From assembly GCA_035515795.1 (NCBI GenBank), contig DATJAY010000026.1, positions 1 through 64,000 of the forward strand: 64,000 bases of DNA, given 5' to 3'. Positions 63,030-64,000 of the stretch are shown piece after piece; position 1 is the stretch's first letter; every line of letters starts with the position of its first letter. The notes under the pieces were generated by a model that worked only from the letters and a program-made list of their open reading frames with translations, searched no databases and was not told the DNA's origin. Both the position numbers and the translations under genes were made by a program. This DNA comes from Candidatus Acidiferrales bacterium. Lineage in GTDB: Bacteria > Bacteroidota > Ignavibacteria > Kryptoniales > JAKASW01.

Positions 63030-64000
63030 ATGAATAATAGTGTTTATCATGCATCCGTCTTTCTAACTTTCATTGTCTTATCCATTTCGCGTTTTTCCCT
63101 TGTTTACGGGCAGGACACGACGCGCTCCTCTGTATTCAAAGACTACAGACCACCGAATTCGACGCAATTGATCAGGGCGTCTGATATTGAATACCAGCTT
63201 TGGGAAGGCTTCATGGTAGTCCACAAAGCGAACGAGGGTGACCCTGCGGCCCAACAGGAACTTGGACTCCGATATTTCCTCGGCAAGGGGTTTCCTGCGG
63301 ACACGACAAAAGCCGCATACTGGATCGAAAAGGCAGCGAGGCAGAACATGTCCATTGCTCAATATAATTTCGGCGTTTTTCTCGACAATGGTTGGGGAGT
63401 AAAGTGGAATCCGTTCGAAGCCTACCGCTGGTTTAAAACCGCGGCAGATTACCACCTCCCCGAAGCTGAGTTTGTCATGGGTTTATTTTATACAGATAAC
63501 CTGGTCGTGGCGCGCGACTGGGTAGAGGCATACAATTACGTGAAAGCTGCTGCTGATGCAAATTACGAACCCGCGCGTAAAGTGCTCCAGGAATTTATCA
63601 ATAGGGGAATCACTGTTTCGAACGAGGCGGCCTCAATGCCTCCACGTGATTCGTCTTCTGCGAGGGTGTCCGCGGAGTCATTCAGCTCTGTCGAACCCGT
63701 TTACATTGACTTTGGAAAAGACACGACCACCCATGTGGATGACTTGACGCTCTTAAACGAAGCCTTCCACCAAGGAGATGAAGAATTCCGAAAAGCGCTC
63801 GGTGTGTCTAGAATGTTTGAGCCACAAGGTGATACAACGGGTATCGGTATAATCGAACGAGCTGCACAAAGCGGGATCCCCGAAGCGCTTGCGGTGCTCG
63901 GCCGCTGTTACGAAAAAGGTGTTGGTGTGCCGCGCGATAGAATTCTTGCTGCGGAACAATATCTTCGGGCGGCACGCTTAGATTCTCGTCGTGCTCCACT
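63030..64000 (+). CDS. Sel1-repeat (TPR-like) exported protein, partial
   Basis: A frame from ATG 63030 runs past the right edge (about 323 codons seen). A signal peptide (about 1-26) ends SLVYGQ. Then at least four Sel1 repeats are visible: GDPAAQQELGLRYFLGKGFPADTTKAAYWIEKAA, QNMSIAQYNFGVFLDNGWGVKWNPFEAYRWFKTAAD, HLPEAEFVMGLFYTDNLVVARDWVEAYNYVKAAAD and, after a linker, GIPEALAVLGRCYEKGVGVPRDRILAAEQYLRAA. Sel1 proteins mediate protein-protein contacts in envelope signalling or secretion. The neighbour on the other strand is the pseudokinase/SUMF1 pair, so a scaffold for that system is possible, but this is inference. Confidence 0.85.
   Translation, partial: MNNSVYHASVFLTFIVLSISRFSLVYGQDTTRSSVFKDYRPPNSTQLIRASDIEYQLWEGFMVVHKANEGDPAAQQELGLRYFLGKGFPADTTKAAYWIEKAARQNMSIAQYNFGVFLDNGWGVKWNPFEAYRWFKTAADYHLPEAEFVMGLFYTDNLVVARDWVEAYNYVKAAADANYEPARKVLQEFINRGITVSNEAASMPPRDSSSARVSAESFSSVEPVYIDFGKDTTTHVDDLTLLNEAFHQGDEEFRKALGVSRMFEPQGDTTGIGIIERAAQSGIPEALAVLGRCYEKGVGVPRDRILAAEQYLRAARLDSRRAP

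Overview
The window looks like a chromosomal segment of a Bacteroidota/FCB-group bacterium, most likely from the Ignavibacteria/Chlorobi side. The pointers are an orphan type IX secretion C-terminal sorting domain (PNPFNPTT start, KLLLLK end), a BNR/VPS10-type secreted protein, many short membrane proteins of this group, frequent GTG/TTG starts and weak Shine-Dalgarno signals. This placement is inference, because no rRNA lies in the window. One tRNA gene, tRNA-Lys(CTT), is present.

Layout. 1-2.0 kb: exported and outer-membrane proteins on the minus strand. 2.05-10.15 kb: an accessory island. It holds several HTH regulators, a replication-type winged-helix protein, a tandem pair of RuvC-like proteins (one with its catalytic acids intact, one with all of them replaced), a decayed receiver-domain gene, and a membrane protein next to a VirD4/HerA-like ATPase that carries a C-terminal nuclease-like domain. 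The island ends against a truncated T9SS sorting domain, then a terminator and tRNA-Lys. 10.6-25.7 kb: housekeeping and envelope genes (PLP Cys/Met enzyme, PgeF, GlmS, BNR protein, Memo family, ECF sigma factor with a membrane partner, NifX-like protein, M1 peptidase) and a 21-bp minisatellite that encodes heptads. 25.8-32.1 kb: an exporter cluster (adaptor, MacB-type ATPase, two FtsX-type permeases, an ABC-2 pair, an HMA-like protein). 32.3-35.4 kb: a DUF4004/bactofilin module and a regulator/membrane-protein pair. 35.6-38.4 kb: a B12 radical-SAM protein and DUF1634/TauE.

38.5-59.2 kb is a double potassium (Kdp) region. Cluster 1: PII-like protein, porin, micropeptide, kdpF, a broken kdpA, kdpB, a long kdpC, then an intact kdpA. 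Cluster 2: kdpC, micropeptide, kdpF, kdpA, kdpB, an SMR-like protein, kdpD, kdpE. A phosphoenolpyruvate synthase gene lies between them. Three gapless 52-bp boxes precede the PII-like gene, the cluster 1 micropeptide/kdpF and the cluster 2 kdpC. They tie the PII-like gene and the porin to the same regulon, presumably under KdpDE.

59.3-64 kb: a formylglycine-generating-enzyme-like exported protein coupled to a zinc-ribbon/PASTA protein whose kinase domain lacks its catalytic residues, then a Sel1-repeat protein that runs off the right edge.

Best candidates for undescribed biology: the Kdp regulon boxes with the PII-like protein, the active/inactive RuvC pair in the island, the pseudokinase-PASTA/SUMF1 pair, and the heptad minisatellite. 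All family calls are made by reading the sequence; no database search was run.
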